Source: Firmicutes bacterium CAG:475 (lineage in GTDB: Bacteria > Bacillota > Clostridia > Christensenellales > CAG-917). From it: a stretch of 6,954 nt of DNA. Positions 5,127 through 6,954 of this stretch are shown here, one piece after another. The stretch is taken from positions 1 to 6,954 of the forward strand of contig FR895517.1 in assembly GCA_000434435.1 (NCBI GenBank), in the 5' to 3' direction. How positions within the stretch are numbered: the stretch's first letter is position 1; each line of letters begins with the position of its first letter. Both the position numbers and the translations under genes were made by a program. Below the pieces are notes generated by a model. That model saw only the letters and a program-made list of their open reading frames with translations. It was not told where the DNA came from and did no database searches.

Positions 5127-5873
5127 TTATGCGTTTTTTCTTCTGTCGGGGATTATATCGATAAGTTCAAGATAATAAACCGTGATTTCTTCGTCGTCTT
5201 GTATCGGCACGCTCTCCCATGCGCTGTTTATCGCAACCTTAAGTTCATGCCCTGTAAGATCAGCAAGGTCGGTTTTTTCGAACACATCGCTTTTGATAAA
5301 CTCCTCGGGATTCTTGAATCTTTTGATTTTCATCACTCTGGCTTGCAGCTGATCGAAATCTTCACAACCATAACCCCAGAATACACCTATATCGCTGACA
5401 TCGACATTGGTGTTTTCATCGGACGTTGCCAAAACATGGAGGACTTTCCCTTTTGTTTTGAGCGCCTCGAATCTCTTGTGCGTTATACCTGTTTTGAAAT
5501 AGTGCGGGTGCGTAAAAAGGTGTTCATCCACGCCTTCTTCGGGGTATTTCAAGGCGTCATCTTCTATACAAGTATCCATATACCAGCCCATGTAGTCAAG
5601 CGGAAAACGAACGCCGTCGAAAAAAGCCATAGACATAATTGCGCCCCACTCTCGCATGCTGCATTTCACAACTTCCCCCGTGCTTAAAACAGGCACGCAT
5701 CCGTCGCGATATTGGTGCGAATCGCCGCCAAAACAGTATCCGCACTTGCGGATTTCTTTTACAACCGCATCTACGACCTCATCCGTAAGCGACGCCACAA
5801 CATAGTCGGTGTCACCCCACCACGTCCAGCCGATTACCTTGTAGGTTATCTTATAAGTGTTGTCCTTTTCCAT
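5127..5873 (-). CDS. Hypothetical protein, 248 residues, last gene of the operon
   Basis: I do not recognise this protein and assign no function. It looks soluble: no signal peptide or membrane segment, a mixed α/β pattern and a mostly acidic composition. Visible blocks are an aromatic N-terminus (GWTWWGDTDY, 15-24) and a Cys/His cluster C44-x2-C47-x5-H53-x5-C59 with C71 further on, which could bind a metal. A Met/aromatic-rich central part spans 77-102, a His-containing stretch H118-H124 follows, then a strand-rich segment VLHVLATSDEN (144-154) and a final strand TVYYLELIDII (231-241). The ATG directly follows the TAA of the upstream YbjN-like gene (TAAATG, zero spacing), with only a weak AAGAA-like site, so translation is probably coupled. 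A strong terminator follows. The genetic link suggests a shared process with the YbjN-like pair. Confidence 0.85.
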   Translation of the reverse strand: MEKDNTYKITYKVIGWTWWGDTDYVVASLTDEVVDAVVKEIRKCGYCFGGDSHQYRDGCVPVLSTGEVVKCSMREWGAIMSMAFFDGVRFPLDYMGWYMDTCIEDDALKYPEEGVDEHLFTHPHYFKTGITHKRFEALKTKGKVLHVLATSDENTNVDVSDIGVFWGYGCEDFDQLQARVMKIKRFKNPEEFIKSDVFEKTDLADLTGHELKVAINSAWESVPIQDDEEITVYYLELIDIIPDRRKNA

Positions 5874-6353
5874 TTATTCTTCGTCAAACAAATCGACATA
5901 TTGGTCGAGAGTCATTTGTCCGTTTGCGAGCTTCATAAGTTTGACGCCGTAATCTTCGATCGTCGTAAACGCGCGACCGATCATGGACAAACATACCGCG
6001 GGAGAAATAACGCTGTTAAGAAAACTTGTGGTTATCCTGAACGTAACGGCGCCCCGCTCATAGTTGAAATCGAAACTGCCGTCAAACATGTTGAAATCGG
6101 TCATGCTTGTGGCAATGGCGCCCTCGATGCGTTTTTCCTTGGGAAACTCAAAAGGCAACATGGATATCATGCGGATAAGCTGTCTGTCTTCATCCACGTC
6201 TATAAGAAGCCCGATTGTCATTTCATCGGCCGCAACTTGCAAATACACCGATTTTTGTCCTTCCGGTTTGACAAATTTAAGATTTCTTGCCTTTAGCGTA
6301 TCCGAAATCATATCAAACACGATTTGTGCGTTTTTTTGGTTGGCGTTTTCCAT
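5874..6353 (-). CDS. YbjN-like (type III secretion chaperone-like fold) protein, copy B
   Basis: 159-residue soluble protein and paralogue of the gene just upstream. The shared layout is an amphipathic N-terminal helix, β-strands, a LPFxxP motif at 66-71, a helix, then DGSFDFNYERGAVTFRI (91-107), a Ser-Ile segment near 114-117 and C-terminal helices. This strand-helix order with gSF.-n...G.v.fR is what I associate with YbjN-domain proteins, which adopt the class I type III chaperone fold. Their molecular role is mostly unknown; this assignment is from pattern, not alignment. I chose the ATG at 6353 because GAGGAGGT precedes it by 4 nt. An upstream in-frame start at 6380 would overlap copy A and lacks a site. 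The gap to copy A is 10 bp, and the stop abuts the ATG of the 248-residue gene. Confidence 0.85.
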   Translation of the reverse strand: MENANQKNAQIVFDMISDTLKARNLKFVKPEGQKSVYLQVAADEMTIGLLIDVDEDRQLIRMISMLPFEFPKEKRIEGAIATSMTDFNMFDGSFDFNYERGAVTFRITTSFLNSVISPAVCLSMIGRAFTTIEDYGVKLMKLANGQMTLDQYVDLFDEE

Positions 6354-6357
6354 GGCG

Positions 6358-6365
6358 ACCTCCTC
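6358..6365 (-). promoter_or_regulatory. Ribosome binding site overlapping the stop of copy A
   Basis: GAGGAGGT on the minus strand, 4 nt before the ATG at 6353. It shares bases with the TGA stop of the upstream paralogue (6364-6366). It fixes the start of copy B and suits terminating-ribosome coupling. Confidence 0.8.
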
Positions 6366-6843
6366 AATGCAAATATTCAATGACCTGCTCCGCCGTCATA
6401 TCGTTTTTTATCACAAACAAAAACTTGTCGTTGTACATGTCTATGGTTTGGCATGCCGTAAACACAAAATAGCGCAACAAATCCTTGCTTATCATGCTGT
6501 TTTCAAAATGTGCTGTCATTCTGAAATTGACCTCGCCCGTCAAATAGTTCATCTCGAAACTTCCGTCAATCATGTACGAATTTGCCTCGTTGGCGGCAAC
6601 TGCCATTGCCGCGCGTCTGTCCTGAGGCACGATAAACGGCAGATGCGACACCAGCAGCGCCACCTGCAATTCCGCGCTGACAATGATACTCAATCCGATC
6701 GGAATATCGTCGCCTTGCATAACAAGATCGACGCACAGTCTGTCCTTGTCTTTCGTATACTTGAATTTGTTTTCGTCAAACAATTCGCAAAGCGATTTGA
6801 AGACGTCTTTTGCAAGTCGCTTTTGTTTCAACGTTACTGCCAT
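6364..6843 (-). CDS. YbjN-like (type III secretion chaperone-like fold) protein, copy A
   Basis: 159-residue soluble protein of the same length and architecture as copy B. It has an N-terminal helix with basic residues, strand IGLSIIVS (49-56), LPFIVP (68-73), and a helix RRAAMAVAANEANSY (76-90). DGSFEMNYLTGEVNFRM (93-109) follows, then NSMIS (115-119) and C-terminal helices ending in MTAEQVIEYLH. The LPF and DGSF motifs align with copy B (66-68 and 91-94) with an offset of only two residues, yet sequence identity elsewhere is low, so the duplication is old. The ATG at 6843 has AGGAGGA about 7 nt upstream. It lies 17 bp after the stop of the partial gene at the window edge and 10 bp before copy B. 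The YbjN assignment is by pattern; T3 chaperone-like or another small α/β regulator is an alternative. Confidence 0.85.
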   Translation of the reverse strand: MAVTLKQKRLAKDVFKSLCELFDENKFKYTKDKDRLCVDLVMQGDDIPIGLSIIVSAELQVALLVSHLPFIVPQDRRAAMAVAANEANSYMIDGSFEMNYLTGEVNFRMTAHFENSMISKDLLRYFVFTACQTIDMYNDKFLFVIKNDMTAEQVIEYLH

Positions 6844-6860
6844 AATGACTTCCTCCTATA

Positions 6861-6954
6861 TCAAAACCCCAATTTGATCTTCTTTTCTATTTGGAAAGCG
6901 AAATCTTTTTCGCTTGCCGCATTTGTGAAGTCGCTTGCGCAAAGCGCGACGCTC
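6861..6954 (-). CDS. Partial gene, C-terminal 30 residues, cut by the window edge
   Basis: The minus-strand frame ending in TGA at 6861-6863 reads as a plausible protein tail, ending in EKDFAFQIEKKIKLGF. The two other minus frames also stay open for much of this short stretch. I prefer this one because of its ordinary amino-acid mix and its close spacing, with a ribosome site for the next gene directly behind it. If correct, this gene is upstream in the same operon as the YbjN-like pair. Identity cannot be judged from 30 residues. Confidence 0.45.
   Translation of the reverse strand, partial: SVALCASDFTNAASEKDFAFQIEKKIKLGF

Noticed and set aside
4968..5687. 239-codon plus-strand open frame
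   Set aside because: It is antisense to the 248-residue gene, crosses the strong terminator hairpin and has no ribosome site; the composition looks like a shadow frame.

Overview
The window looks like chromosomal DNA from a low- to mid-GC Bacillota (Clostridia-like) bacterium. The reasons are strong GGAGG/GAGGTG ribosome sites, AT-rich intergenic DNA with short U-tailed terminators, TAA/TGA/TAG all used as stops, and uvrC followed by murB on the same strand, a neighbourhood I recall from Clostridia. This placement is inference; there is no rRNA or other marker.

Left part (1-2931, minus strand): uvrC (nucleotide excision repair nuclease) is followed by murB (peptidoglycan precursor reductase). 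A good hairpin plus seven U lies between them, so they are probably separate or only partly linked transcripts.

Middle (2932-4926): a 168-bp AT-rich gap carries three copies of an ACAC-N5-GTGT inverted repeat upstream of uvrC. Then comes a membrane-anchored or secreted PI-PLC-like phosphodiesterase (minus strand) with its own promoter, and a terminator. Next is a small predicted membrane protein (minus), divergent by 90 bp from an ArsR/SmtB-family repressor (plus). The repressor appears to be leaderless, with a candidate operator over its -10 box and start codon.

Right part (4927-6954): a short AT-rich gap ends in a near-perfect 17-bp bidirectional terminator that separates arsR from a convergent minus-strand operon. 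In transcription order the operon has the C-terminal end of an unidentified gene (cut by the window edge), two tandem paralogues of 159 residues each that resemble the YbjN / type III secretion chaperone-like fold, and a 248-residue protein I do not recognise. Spacing is tight (17 bp, 10 bp, 0 bp), which implies co-transcription and translational coupling.

The least explained content is the right-hand operon (duplicated YbjN-like genes plus orphan partner) and the regulatory repeats around uvrC and arsR. I saw no CRISPR array, tRNA, rRNA, insertion sequence or phage gene. No gene-free stretch exceeds about 200 bases.
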